Part shown: piece by piece, positions 5,893-6,298 of the stretch
Layout: the number at the start of each line of letters is the position of its first letter
Position numbering within the stretch: position 1 is the first letter of the stretch
Assembly: GCA_020350845.1 (NCBI GenBank)
Contig: CP070725.1
Span: 593,348 to 599,645 of the forward strand
DNA: 6,298 bases
Direction: 5' to 3'
From: Candidatus Bipolaricaulota bacterium
Lineage (GTDB): Bacteria > Bipolaricaulota > Bipolaricaulia > UBA7950 > UBA9294
Translations under genes and position numbers: made by a program
The notes under the pieces: generated by a model
Told to the model about the DNA's origin: nothing
Seen by the model: only the letters and a program-made list of their open reading frames with translations
Database searches by the model: none

Positions 5893-5909
5893 TTCGCCCA
5901 CGAGATTCG

Positions 5910-6298
5910 ATGTTCCTGCGGTTCCGGCTGTACGGCTTCCTGAAGAACCTGCGCTTCTTCGATCCCTTCCTCATCCTCTTCTTCCGGGAGGCGGGGCTTT
6001 CGTTCCTCACGATCGGCGCGCTCTACTCCGTCCGCGAGATCTCGTGTAACGTCCTCGAGATCCCGACGGGGGTCATCGCCGACGCACTCGGACGCCGGCG
6101 CGCTCTCCTCGCCGCGTTTGCCAGCTACGCGCTGTCGTTTGCGCTGCTGTTCGCCTTCCGCGATGTCGTGCCGTTCGCCGTCGCCATGGCGTTCTACGGA
6201 GCGGGAGAGGCACTCCGCTCGGGGACGCACAAGGCGATCATCCTCGAGCATCTGCGACAACGAGGGATTGAGGACCGGAAGGTCACCTACTACGGACG
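5910..6298 (+). CDS. MFS transporter, N-terminal part only (runs off window)
   Basis: The first 129 residues of a major facilitator superfamily protein are visible. The opening YGFLKNLRFFDPFLILFF (8-25) and the first helices are followed by VREISCNVLEIPTGVIADALGRRRALL (41-67), which contains the loop 2-3 signature G-x-x-x-D-x-x-G-R-R (Gly54, Asp58, Gly61, Arg62). Then come two helices (about 66-83 and 87-103) and ALRSGTHKAIILEHL (101-115), typical of a drug- or metabolite-exporter-like subgroup; the substrate cannot be told. I chose the ATG at 5910 because it gives the short N-terminus usual before LYGFLKN and has GAG 5 nt upstream. An in-frame GTG at 5889 overlaps the upstream stop by 4 nt (GTGA), with GAGGA at 5873-5877, and is a real alternative. 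The gene is closely linked to the second permease and probably cotranscribed. Confidence 0.85.
   Translation, partial: MFLRFRLYGFLKNLRFFDPFLILFFREAGLSFLTIGALYSVREISCNVLEIPTGVIADALGRRRALLAAFASYALSFALLFAFRDVVPFAVAMAFYGAGEALRSGTHKAIILEHLRQRGIEDRKVTYYG

Overview
The window is chromosomal-looking DNA from a high-GC bacterium, roughly two thirds G+C by eye. Coding is dense, Shine-Dalgarno sites are strong (GGAGG), and three candidate promoters have the housekeeping form TTGNNN-N17-TANNNT. I cannot place the organism. It holds no RNA genes, no CRISPR array, no insertion sequence and no recognisable defence system.

Left part, minus strand (1-2707): an M28-type zinc metallopeptidase runs off the left edge, so its C-terminus is missing. 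It has its own good promoter. Upstream of it, in the same direction, lies an HTH-WYL transcriptional regulator of the YafY/DeoR-like class.

Centre, plus strand (2735-3497): this is the most interesting stretch. Two diverged copies of a regulatory leader sit exactly 222 bp apart. Each carries a TGACA-N5-TGTC(A) inverted repeat, a conserved CGCTANNNTGGAG block and an AGGAGG-type ribosome site, with an identical 64-nt distance from the inverted repeat to the ATG. The second copy drives a GyrI-like small-molecule-binding protein. The first drives a 47-codon ORF whose peptide aligns without gaps to the N-terminus of that protein, so I read it as a truncated tandem duplicate. The divergent WYL regulator starts 34 nt from the first inverted repeat and is the natural candidate to bind both sites. 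A perfect 13-bp hairpin ends the unit.

Right part, plus strand (3599-6298): two OppB-like ABC transporter permeases, each preceded by its own TTG-N17-TAGGAT promoter, are followed by the start of an MFS transporter that leaves the window. No ATPase or substrate-binding protein gene is visible. The first permease frame reads about 35 codons beyond the usual family end and then into the next gene. A one-base difference in a CCCC run would stop it exactly at the family's normal end, so a frameshift or sequence error is suspected.

Taken together, the window has three modules: peptidase; WYL regulator with a duplicated regulated GyrI-like gene (possibly a sensor or detoxification unit); and a membrane-transport group. 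The regulator-GyrI module is the only part with a concrete and somewhat unusual structure. I see no strong evidence for a wholly new system.
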